A stretch of DNA of 64,000 nucleotides from the NCBI RefSeq assembly GCF_013409365.1, contig NZ_JACCBA010000001.1, positions 1,798,001-1,862,000 of the forward strand, read 5' to 3'. Source of the stretch: Actinomadura luteofluorescens (lineage in GTDB: Bacteria; Actinomycetota; Actinomycetes; Streptosporangiales; Streptosporangiaceae). The number at the start of each line of letters is the position of its first letter. Within the stretch, counting starts at the first letter, position 1. This document shows, piece after piece, positions 57,264 to 64,000 of this stretch. Made by a program: the position numbers and the translations under genes. The notes under the pieces were generated by a model, which was given only the letters and a program-made list of their open reading frames with translations, did not search any database and was not told where the DNA came from.

Positions 57264-57842
57264 TCACAGGTGCGTCGCCACGGCGGGGAGCAGGTGCTGG
57301 AACGTGCGGCCGGTGGCGGTCGCCCCGATCGCCGTCATCGACCAGCCCTGCCCGTCCCGCGACACCTTGGCCATGATCTGCGCGTTGTGCTGCCCGGCGC
57401 CGCTCAGGTCGTAGCGCGCGATCTCCTGGCCGGTGCTCTCGTCCACCAGCCGGCAGAACGCGCCCGCGATCTGGGAGAAGTCCTGGCCGGTGAAGGAGTT
57501 CACCGTGAACACCAGCTGGACGACGCCCTCCGGGACGCTCTGCAGGTCGACGTTGATGACCTCGTCGTCGCCCTCGCCCTCGCCGGTCAGGTTGTCGCCG
57601 GTGTGCTGGACGGAGCCGTCCTTGCTGCGCAGCTGCCGGAACCACACCTGGTCGGCGAGGTTGCCGGACGCGTCGAACAGCAGGCACGAGGCGTCCAGAT
57701 CGATGGACTGCGGCTTGCCCTTGCCGAACAGCCCCTTCTTGGCGACGGCGTCCCAGCCGAGGCCCATCTTGACTCTGGACAGGGTGCCGCCGCCCGGCTT
57801 GGCCAGCGAGACCTTCTGCCCCTTCTGCAGCGATATGGACAT
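57264..57842 (-). CDS. terD: TerD family protein (tellurium resistance/stress)
   Basis: A 192-aa TerD-domain protein: MSISLQKGQKVSLAKPGGG, VKMGLGWDA, SIDLDASCLLFDASG (acidic Ca2+-site residues), [25 protein letters not shown], and FCRLVDESTGQEIARYDL. TerD proteins bind Ca2+ through these acidic loops and form membrane-linked stress complexes. It differs from the two other TerD proteins here in having an extended loop (KKGLFGKGKPQ) and a C-terminus TGRTFQHLLPAVATHL, closer to TerZ/TerA-like forms. Confidence 0.9.
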   Translation of the reverse strand: MSISLQKGQKVSLAKPGGGTLSRVKMGLGWDAVAKKGLFGKGKPQSIDLDASCLLFDASGNLADQVWFRQLRSKDGSVQHTGDNLTGEGEGDDEVINVDLQSVPEGVVQLVFTVNSFTGQDFSQIAGAFCRLVDESTGQEIARYDLSGAGQHNAQIMAKVSRDGQGWSMTAIGATATGRTFQHLLPAVATHL

Positions 57843-57893
57843 CGTCGGTACCTCCGGTGATCGATGTGTGTCGCGGGGTCGAGGTGACGCCGG

Positions 57894-59024
57894 TCAGACC
57901 TGGCTGGAGTGCAGCGGCCGCCCGCCGCCCGCGGTCCCGTCGGGAGAGTCCCCGTCCTGGCCGCGGTTGCGGACGACGGAGCTGGCGAACGCGGCGATGA
58001 TCAGCCCGGCGCCGAGGCCGCCTGTGATCCACTCGGGCACGTGGTGGCCGATGCTCACCAGCATGCAGACCGCGAGGGCGCCGATCGCCCAGTGCGCGCC
58101 GTGCTCCAGGTAGACGTACTCGTGCAGGGTGCCCTTGCGGACCAGGAACACCGTCAGCGACCGGATGTACATGGCGCCGATGCCGAGGCCCAGCGCGATG
58201 ACGATCGGGTCGGTGCTGATCGCGAAGGCGCCGATGACGCCGTCGAAGCTGAACGAGGCGTCCAGCACCTCCAGGTACAGGAACAGGAAGAATCCCGCCT
58301 TGCCCGTGGCGAGGGCCAGGGAGCTCGGCCCGGACCGCCCGCCGCCCTTCACGGCCTCCGCGCCGTCCTTGGCGTCGTCGTCGTCCTCGTCGTCGTCCTC
58401 GCTCGCCTCGGAGAACAGCTCGCCGAGCCCGTTGACCAGGATGTAGGTCACCATCCCGAGCACGCCGGCGATCATGACGCTGCCCGGGTCGGAGGCCGAC
58501 AGCCACGCCACGAGCGCCAGCGAGCCGCCCGCCACCACGACCGACAGCTGGTCCAGCTTGCCGATGCGGGCGAGCGGCCGCTCCAGCCACGGCAGCCACT
58601 TGTCGGCGCGCTCCTCGAACACGAAGTCCAGGAACAGCATCATCAGGAACATGCCGCCGAACGCCGCGATCATCGGATAGGCGTCGTTCATCAGCTGGTG
58701 GTAGCGGTGCGAGTCGTTGAGGGCGAGGTCGAACGCCTCGACCGGGCTCAGCTTGGCCGTGATCCCCACGATCAGCAGGGGGAAGACCAGCCGCATGCCG
58801 AACACGGCGATCGCGATGCCGACGGTGAGGAAGATCTTCTGCCAGAAGGCGCTCATCCGGTCGAGCACCTTGGCGTTCACCACGGCGTTGTCGAACGACA
58901 GCGAGACCTCGAGGACGGCCAGGACGGCGACCAGGGCGAGCCCGGTCGGTCCGTCGTAGAGCAGGGCGAGGAGCAGGCCGACGACCGTGACGCCGAAGGA
59001 CCACCCGAAGGTGCGAAGAATCAT
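57894..59024 (-). CDS. DUF475 (TerC superfamily) integral membrane protein
   Basis: A 376-aa membrane protein. VLEVSLSFDNAVVNAKVL (about 37-54) and the paired FLYLEVLDASFSFDGVIGAFAIS (about 237-259) are the two acidic TerC/DUF475 repeats, likely metal-binding within the membrane. A very acidic cytoplasmic loop (EDDDEDDDD, about 206-216) separates the halves. ATG 59024; frame upstream is a shadow. Placed between terD genes, it probably anchors TerD proteins and exports a metal ion. Confidence 0.9.
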   Translation of the reverse strand: MILRTFGWSFGVTVVGLLLALLYDGPTGLALVAVLAVLEVSLSFDNAVVNAKVLDRMSAFWQKIFLTVGIAIAVFGMRLVFPLLIVGITAKLSPVEAFDLALNDSHRYHQLMNDAYPMIAAFGGMFLMMLFLDFVFEERADKWLPWLERPLARIGKLDQLSVVVAGGSLALVAWLSASDPGSVMIAGVLGMVTYILVNGLGELFSEASEDDDEDDDDAKDGAEAVKGGGRSGPSSLALATGKAGFFLFLYLEVLDASFSFDGVIGAFAISTDPIVIALGLGIGAMYIRSLTVFLVRKGTLHEYVYLEHGAHWAIGALAVCMLVSIGHHVPEWITGGLGAGLIIAAFASSVVRNRGQDGDSPDGTAGGGRPLHSSQV

Positions 59025-59086
59025 GCGCGTATTTCTGCTAGGAAGGGCGGCCGGGCGGAGCGGCCGGGATGCGGGGGAGCCGGCGG

Positions 59087-59665
59087 TCAGCCGACGTTGA
59101 CGCCGAAGTCCATCGCGATGCCCGCCAGACCGGAGGCGTACCCCTGTCCGACGGCCCTGAACTTCCATTCGCCGCTGTGCCGGTAGAGCTCGCCGAACAC
59201 CATGGCGGTCTCGGTGGAGGCGTCCTCGGTGAGGTCGAAGCGCGCGAGCTCGTTGCCGTCGTTCCGGTTGACGATCCGGATGAAGGCGTTGCGGACCTGC
59301 CCGAAGCTCTGCTGCCGGTTGTCGGCGTCGTAGATCGAGACCGGGAACACGATGCGGTCGCACTCGGCCGGCACCGCGGTGAGGTCGACGTTGATCGACT
59401 CGTCGTCGCCCTCGCCCTCGCCGGTCAGGTTGTCGCCGGTGTGCTCCACCGAGCCGTCAGGGCTGCGCAGGTTGTTGAAGAAGACGAAGTGCTGGTCCGA
59501 CATGACCTTGCCGTGGCTCGCCAGCATCAGCGCGGAGGCGTCCAGGTCGAAGTCGGCGCCGGTGGTCGCGCGCACGTCCCAGCCGAGGCCGACGGTGACC
59601 GCGGTGAGGTTCGGCGCGGCCTTCGTCAGCGAGACGTTGCCGCCCTTGGCGAGTGAAACCCCCAT
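59087..59665 (-). CDS. terD: TerD family protein (tellurium resistance/stress)
   Basis: A 192-aa TerD protein: [76 protein letters not shown] and a C-terminus [22 protein letters not shown]. Closely related to the next gene upstream (59706-60281), so the pair arose by duplication. ATG at 59665; AGGAAGGGAGC upstream. Confidence 0.93.
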   Translation of the reverse strand: MGVSLAKGGNVSLTKAAPNLTAVTVGLGWDVRATTGADFDLDASALMLASHGKVMSDQHFVFFNNLRSPDGSVEHTGDNLTGEGEGDDESINVDLTAVPAECDRIVFPVSIYDADNRQQSFGQVRNAFIRIVNRNDGNELARFDLTEDASTETAMVFGELYRHSGEWKFRAVGQGYASGLAGIAMDFGVNVG

Positions 59666-59705
59666 GTGCGGGCTGCTCCCTTCCTGTCCAGACTGCTCGG
59701 ACTGC

Positions 59706-60281
59706 TCAGATGTTGACGCCGAAGTCGGCGGCGATGCCGGCCAGGCCCGACGCGTACCCCTGGCCCACCGCCCTGAACTTCCATTCCGTCCCGTTGCGGT
59801 ACAGCTCACCGAAGACCATGGCGGTCTCCATGGACGCGTCCTCGGTCAGGTCGTAGCGCGCCATCTCCGCCCCGTCGGCCTGGTTCAGCACCCGGATGAA
59901 GGCGTTGCGGACCTGCCCGAAGTTCTGCCCGCGGCTCTCGGCATCGTAGATCGACACGGCGAACGCGACCCGCTCGGCCGTGGCGGGCATCGCGCCGAAG
60001 TTGACCTTGAGCTGCTCGTCGTCGCCCTCGCCCGCGCCGGTGGTGTTGTCGCCGGTGTGCTCGACCGCGCCGTCCGGCGTGCGCAGATTGTTGAAGAAGA
60101 CGAAGTGCTGGTCGGTAATGATCTTTCCGGAGGCGTCCAGGACCATCGCGGAGGCGTCGAGGTCGAAATCGGTCCCGGTCGTCGTGCGCAGGTCCCAGCC
60201 GAGACCGACGGTCACCGCGGACAGGCCGGGGGCCTGCTTGGTGAGCGAGACGTTGCCGCCTTTGCTCAGACTGACGGGCAC
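59706..60281 (-). CDS. terD: TerD family protein (tellurium resistance/stress)
   Basis: A 191-aa TerD protein, first gene of the leftward Ter cluster. Starts at GTG 60281 ([16 protein letters not shown]), aligned with the start of its paralogue; AGGCTC-type sequence precedes it. Acidic Ca2+-site residues in TDFDLDASA and [13 protein letters not shown] are retained. It has [15 protein letters not shown] where the paralogue has [15 protein letters not shown]. The 220-bp gap to the divergent coiled-coil gene carries a near-palindrome CCATCCTTT-ATG-AAGGGATGG at 60363-60383, a candidate operator. Confidence 0.92.
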   Translation of the reverse strand: MPVSLSKGGNVSLTKQAPGLSAVTVGLGWDLRTTTGTDFDLDASAMVLDASGKIITDQHFVFFNNLRTPDGAVEHTGDNTTGAGEGDDEQLKVNFGAMPATAERVAFAVSIYDAESRGQNFGQVRNAFIRVLNQADGAEMARYDLTEDASMETAMVFGELYRNGTEWKFRAVGQGYASGLAGIAADFGVNI

Positions 60282-60362
60282 GATGAGCCTCCAAGATCGC
60301 ATGCCGGATCGGACGCCGATGGGGCGCCCAGCCTTATCGACGTTGCAGCGATGCTATCCGTT

Positions 60363-60383
60363 CCATCCTTTATGAAGGGATGG
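60363..60383. promoter_or_regulatory. candidate operator between terD and coiled-coil gene
   Basis: CCATCCTTT and AAGGGATGG are inverted 9-bp arms with one mismatch around ATG, in the only AT-rich part of the divergent intergenic region. Regulator unknown. Confidence 0.35.
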
Positions 60384-60501
60384 CGACAATCTTTGTGATT
60401 CGCTCGCCACCCGGCCGCCGTCACGTGCCCGGCCTCCTTCCCGCATGGACGAAACCCGGGCCGGTTGCGTCAGACTGGGGATCGGACGAAGGGAGGCTGC
60501 G

Positions 60502-61752
60502 TTGCGGGGACCGGGCGACCAGCGCCGCCGGGGCGGCCGCGGGGCACAGGCGGCGGCCGGGGCGGTCGAGGCGAGGGAGGCGGCCGCGGCGGCCTTCTAC
60601 GACATGGACCAGGCGCAGAAGTACATCGGCGGCCGCGTCACCGTGTTCGAGGACCTGGACGCCAGGGCGGCCGAGCCCGCCCGCCGGGAGTTCACCCGGC
60701 TCGCCGAGACCGCCGACGCCGCCTCCGTGGCCTACATCTCCGTCCTGGACGCCCACGACCTCGATGACCGGGACCGGTCACCGGCCGAGTACGACGCCGC
60801 GCGGCGCGCGTTCGTCGCCTCCACCGAGCGGCTCCAGAAGATCACCGGGGACCTCAACGGCTTCGCCGAGCGCCTCTCCCAGCAGATGGCCCGGCTGGAG
60901 TCCGCGCTCGACCAGCTCCCGCCCCGCCTCACCGCCGCCCGCGACGCCGTGGCCGCCGCCGACGCCGCCGTGGCCGCGGCCAGGTCCGCCGGGATGGACG
61001 CCACCGACCCCAAGGAGGAGCTGGACCGCGCCAAGGGGGTCCTCGCGCAGCTCGGCTCCCAGGGGCTCGGCGGGCTCGGCCTCGACGGCGCCATCCGCAA
61101 GGCCGACGAGGTCCGCGCCATCGCCGAGCGGGCCCGGGAGGCCGCCGCGGAGCTGCCGCGGCAGGCGCAGAAGGTCCGCGACTCGCTCTCCTCCGTCCGG
61201 ACGCGGGCCGACGCCGTCGCGAACCGCGCGGGGCACGTCCAGGAGGCGATGCGGGTCCTCGTGCGCGGCTACTCGCAGGCGTGCTGGCAGGACCTCAAGG
61301 GCGCCCCCGAGTCGATCGAGGCGGCGGTCACCCGGGCCCGCGAGCGGCTGAACGAGGCGTCCGCGCACGCGGGCCGCGCCGAGTGGAAGCAGGCGCAGCG
61401 GGCGCTCACCGCCGCGCGCACCGAGCTGAACGCGGCCGACCGCCGCGCCGGGCAGGTCACCGGGCGCGCGGAGGAGCTGAAAGCGGTCGCCGAGGACCCG
61501 GCCAAGCCCGTCGAGAGCGTCCGGTTCGCGGTGCGCGACGCCCAGCGGCTCGCCGTGGCGCAGCCGGGCGGGGCCCCGCCCCAGCACGCCCGCGTGCTCG
61601 ACTCCCTCGTCGAGCGGCTGGAGAGGGCGCCGCGGCGGCTCGCCGGCGCCCACCCCGACTACTGGGCCTACCTGCAGGAGCTGGAGTCCATCAGGACGGC
61701 CGCCGGCGACGTGGTGACGCGCATCCGCTCGGAGCGCGCCCAGCAGGGGTAG
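60502..61752 (+). CDS. coiled-coil protein adjacent to Ter cluster, function unknown
   Basis: A 416-aa, Ala/Arg/Glu-rich, almost wholly helical protein with heptad-like stretches through ~40-330 (LTAARDAVAAADAAVAAARSAG, IAERAREAAAELPRQAQKV, TAARTELNAADRRAGQV). No signal or membrane segment. TTG 60502 is preferred because GGGAGG (60491-60496) sits 5 bp upstream; ATG 60445 has no site and would add 19 residues. Divergent from the Ter genes. Molecular role not recognised. Confidence 0.7.
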   Translation: MRGPGDQRRRGGRGAQAAAGAVEAREAAAAAFYDMDQAQKYIGGRVTVFEDLDARAAEPARREFTRLAETADAASVAYISVLDAHDLDDRDRSPAEYDAARRAFVASTERLQKITGDLNGFAERLSQQMARLESALDQLPPRLTAARDAVAAADAAVAAARSAGMDATDPKEELDRAKGVLAQLGSQGLGGLGLDGAIRKADEVRAIAERAREAAAELPRQAQKVRDSLSSVRTRADAVANRAGHVQEAMRVLVRGYSQACWQDLKGAPESIEAAVTRARERLNEASAHAGRAEWKQAQRALTAARTELNAADRRAGQVTGRAEELKAVAEDPAKPVESVRFAVRDAQRLAVAQPGGAPPQHARVLDSLVERLERAPRRLAGAHPDYWAYLQELESIRTAAGDVVTRIRSERAQQG

Positions 61753-61763
61753 CCCGCGGCCCG

Positions 61764-63005
61764 TCAGGCGAAGAGCGTCTCACCCCAGTAGCCGCCCTCG
61801 CGGACGCCGGGCGGGCACGCGAAGACGCCGGACCCGACGTGCTGGATGTACTCGTTCAGCGCGTCGGTGGCCAGCGAGTTCTGGACGCGGATGAAGCCCG
61901 TCCGCGGGTCGCGCTGGAACGCGATGAAGAACAGGCCCGCGTCCAGCCGGCCGAGGCCGTCCGACCCGTCGGTGAACGAGTAGCCGCGCCGCAGGATGCG
62001 CGTCCCCTGGTTGGAGTCGGGGTGGGCGAGCCGCACGTGCGCGTCGGGCTTCATCTGGGCCAGGGCCGGCTTGTCGCGCTCCTTCTTCAGCCCGGCCGGC
62101 GCCCCCTCGCCCTTGTTCCGCCCGAAGACGTCCTCCTGCTCGCGCAGCGAGGTGCGGTCCCAGGTCTCGATGTGCATCCGGATGCGGCGCGCGACGAGGT
62201 AGGAGCCGCCCGCCATCCAGCCGGCCCCGTCTCCCCCCGCCGCCCACACGTGGCGGTCGAGCAGGTCACCCTCGGTTCCGGCGATGTTCTCGGTGCCGTC
62301 CTTGAACCCGAACAGGTTGCGCGGGGTCTGCGCGTCCGGCGTCGTCGAGGACGTCTTGCCGAAGCCGAGCTGGGACCAGCGGACCGCGGCCACGCCGAAC
62401 CCGATGCGCGCCAGGTTCCGGATGGCGTGCACCGCGACCTGCGGGTCGTCCGCGCAGGCCTGCACGGCGATGTCGCCGCCGCTGCGGGCCGGGTCGAGGT
62501 TGTCGCCGGGGAAGTGCGGCAGGTCGACGAGGGCCGCGGGGCGCCGCGCCCTGATGCCGAACCGGTCCTCGCCGTCCTTGACGAACAGCGACGGGCCGAA
62601 GCCGATCGTCAGCGTGAGCCGGGACGGAGGCAGCCCGAGCGCCTCGCCGGTGTCGTCGGGCGGCGCGACCGCGGGGCCGCCGACCGCGCCTTCGCCGACC
62701 GGCCGGCCCGCGGTCATGGCGGCGGCCGCGGCCGTCCACTCCTTCAGCATCCGCACGAGCCGGTCGCGGTCGCCGGTCGTCACGTCGAACGCCGCGAAGT
62801 GCAGCCGGTCCTGCACCGGGGTGGCGATGCCCGCCTGGTGCGCGCCGTGGAAGGCGATCGCGTCGCCCGCGTCGTCCTCCTCCGCGGAGGCGACCCGGTC
62901 GAGCCCGGCCCCGGCGGCGGCCCCGACGAGCAGGCTCGCGCCGGAGAACCCCAGCATCCGCCGCCGGGACATCCCCGGCCGCTCCTGCGTCCCTTCGCCC
63001 GTCAT
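61764..63005 (-). CDS. efeB: Dyp-type heme peroxidase / deferrochelatase EfeB
   Basis: A 413-aa Tat-exported heme protein. The twin-arginine signal SRRRMLGFSGASLLVGAAAGAG lies at 13-34. Dyp motifs: FGFKDGTENIAG (GxxDG, about 239-250), conserved proximal region VRWSQLGFG, and GSYLVARRIRMHIETWDR with RILRRGYSF. Works with EfeO (next gene) in EfeUOB-type iron uptake, removing iron from heme or oxidising Fe(II) outside the cell. ATG 63005, 25 bp from the efeO stop. Confidence 0.93.
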   Translation of the reverse strand: MTGEGTQERPGMSRRRMLGFSGASLLVGAAAGAGLDRVASAEEDDAGDAIAFHGAHQAGIATPVQDRLHFAAFDVTTGDRDRLVRMLKEWTAAAAAMTAGRPVGEGAVGGPAVAPPDDTGEALGLPPSRLTLTIGFGPSLFVKDGEDRFGIRARRPAALVDLPHFPGDNLDPARSGGDIAVQACADDPQVAVHAIRNLARIGFGVAAVRWSQLGFGKTSSTTPDAQTPRNLFGFKDGTENIAGTEGDLLDRHVWAAGGDGAGWMAGGSYLVARRIRMHIETWDRTSLREQEDVFGRNKGEGAPAGLKKERDKPALAQMKPDAHVRLAHPDSNQGTRILRRGYSFTDGSDGLGRLDAGLFFIAFQRDPRTGFIRVQNSLATDALNEYIQHVGSGVFACPPGVREGGYWGETLFA

Positions 63006-63030
63006 GCCGCCTCGGTTCCTCTCGTCAGGG

Positions 63031-64000
63031 TCACTTCGCGACGGCGGCGGCGAGCCTGGACAGGGGCTCGCCCAGCGCGTTCACCGCGTCGGCCAGCTCC
63101 TTGCGCTCGTCCTCGCCGACCTTGTCGTAGGAGACGTAGCCGTCGCCCTTCGCGTGCTTCTTCAGCAGCGTCTCGACACCCGCGAAGTTGTCGTCGAGGT
63201 CCTTCGCGAGCTGCGCGTCCCGCTCCTGGACGACCGGCTTGAGCAGGTCGTAGATCTTCTTGGCGCCGTCCACGTTGGCCTTGAAGTCGACGAGGTCGGT
63301 GTGGCTGAACGCCTCCTCCTCTCCGGTGACCTTGCCGGTGGCGACCTCGTCGAGAAGTTCCTTCGCGCCGCCCGCCATGTCGTTGACGGGGTCCAGCGTG
63401 AGGCCGGGCAGCCTCGACTTCAGCGTTCCCAGGTCGGCCAGCAACTGGTCGCCGTACTTCTCCTTGCCCTTGACGGAGCCGTCCTTCCAGAGGGCCTTCT
63501 CCAGCAGGTGCCAGCCGGACCAGTCCTTCTTCTCCTCCGGCTTGAGGTCGGCCTCGCGCGCGTCGACCTTGGGGTCGAGGTCGCCGAACTTCTCGGCGAC
63601 GGGCTCGATCGTCTCCCAGCCGACGCGGGACGGCGCGTACAGCTCCTTGGCCTTCTCGACGTCGCCGTCCTTCACCGCGGCGACGAACTTCTCCGTCTTG
63701 GCGATCGTGTCGTCGGTCTGGACGATGACGAAGGCCTTGTAGTCGGCGGCGGCCTTGCTCAGGCGCGGGTCCGCGCCGCCGGCGGCGCCGCCGGTGACCG
63801 TGACGTCCTGGGACGGGCCCTTGCCGGTCTGCCCGGCGCTGCACAGCAGCCTGTACTTGCCGGCGGGCAGGTTCACGACGAAGTCGACGCTGGTGCCGGG
63901 GCCGATGTTCTCCCGCTCGGCGAGGATCTTGCCGTCCGGCTTGAGCACCTCGAACTCGTTGACCTTCGAACCCTTGTTGGCGACCTTGAAGGTGGTCTTG
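63031..64000 (-). CDS. efeO: EfeO iron-uptake protein (partial, 5' end beyond window)
   Basis: About 323 codons of an EfeO/M75 protein whose N-terminus lies past the window. Visible parts: the cupredoxin-like domain (VANKGSKVNEFEVL, NIGPGTSVDFVVNLPAGKYRLLC, with the Cys), then the imelysin/M75 domain with GWHLLEKALW (HxxE metal motif), APSRVGWETIEPVAEKFGDLD and TGEEEAFSHTDLVDFKANVDGA. It delivers ferric or ferrous iron to an EfeU permease, which would be just outside the window. Stop at 63031. Confidence 0.92.
   Translation of the reverse strand, partial: KTTFKVANKGSKVNEFEVLKPDGKILAERENIGPGTSVDFVVNLPAGKYRLLCSAGQTGKGPSQDVTVTGGAAGGADPRLSKAAADYKAFVIVQTDDTIAKTEKFVAAVKDGDVEKAKELYAPSRVGWETIEPVAEKFGDLDPKVDAREADLKPEEKKDWSGWHLLEKALWKDGSVKGKEKYGDQLLADLGTLKSRLPGLTLDPVNDMAGGAKELLDEVATGKVTGEEEAFSHTDLVDFKANVDGAKKIYDLLKPVVQERDAQLAKDLDDNFAGVETLLKKHAKGDGYVSYDKVGEDERKELADAVNALGEPLSRLAAAVAK

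Overview
The window is GC-rich actinomycete chromosome. Supporting signs are the codon bias, frequent GTG/TTG starts with stop-start overlaps, an F420-type LLM oxidoreductase, a WhiB protein and an IdeR/DmdR-type iron box. The style resembles Actinomadura or related Streptosporangiales, but the genus is a guess. About 26.4 kb in the middle (22646-49090) is an integrated actinomycete integrative and conjugative element (AICE) sitting in the 3' end of a tRNA-Asn(GTT) gene; the rest is chromosomal.

Left flank (1-22.4 kb): the end of a thiamine-binding-protein-like gene; a secreted zinc metallopeptidase; a branched-chain amino-acid-type ABC transporter operon (livFGHM plus binding lipoprotein); a MarR regulator with an MFS efflux pump and a palindromic operator; a siderophore-iron locus (ATPase, two permeases, binding lipoprotein, siderophore-interacting reductase) arranged divergently around a 19-bp iron box; a complete Mrp/Mnh Na+/H+ antiporter operon with fused A-B subunit; a LysR/beta-propeller pair; and a TetR/LLM oxidoreductase pair.

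The AICE, left to right: attL; an AT-richer three-gene cargo unit ending in a ComEC-like metallo-beta-lactamase protein; a doubly frameshifted XRE/TPR regulator; a GntR (KorSA-like) repressor divergent from a promoter bracketed by two 14-bp operators; then a long rightward operon (48-aa peptide, WhiB, Pif-like Nudix protein, small membrane and zinc proteins, DUF2637 protein, TraB/FtsK-like translocase). Directly after traB lie eight copies of a 7-mer (CGCTACC), a candidate clt transfer locus. The replication module follows (small zinc proteins, C5-methyltransferase-like protein, prim-pol primase, P-loop helicase-like protein, iteron cluster), then Xis, Int and attR inside the tRNA gene.

The most striking feature is that the replication module (4766 bp) is present three times in perfect head-to-tail tandem (33219-47522), with 6-bp microhomology at the junctions. 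It triplicates the primase, helicase-like protein, methyltransferase and iteron origin, and creates two chimeric truncated copies of the first gene.

Right flank (49.1-64 kb): a YtxH-like protein, a GH63-like glycosidase, a TrmH/SpoU RNA methyltransferase, a tellurium-resistance-type (Ter) cluster (three TerD proteins, DUF475 membrane protein, CitE-like lyase, PRTase-TRSP, StiP, HAD phosphatase), a coiled-coil protein, and EfeB plus partial EfeO for iron uptake.
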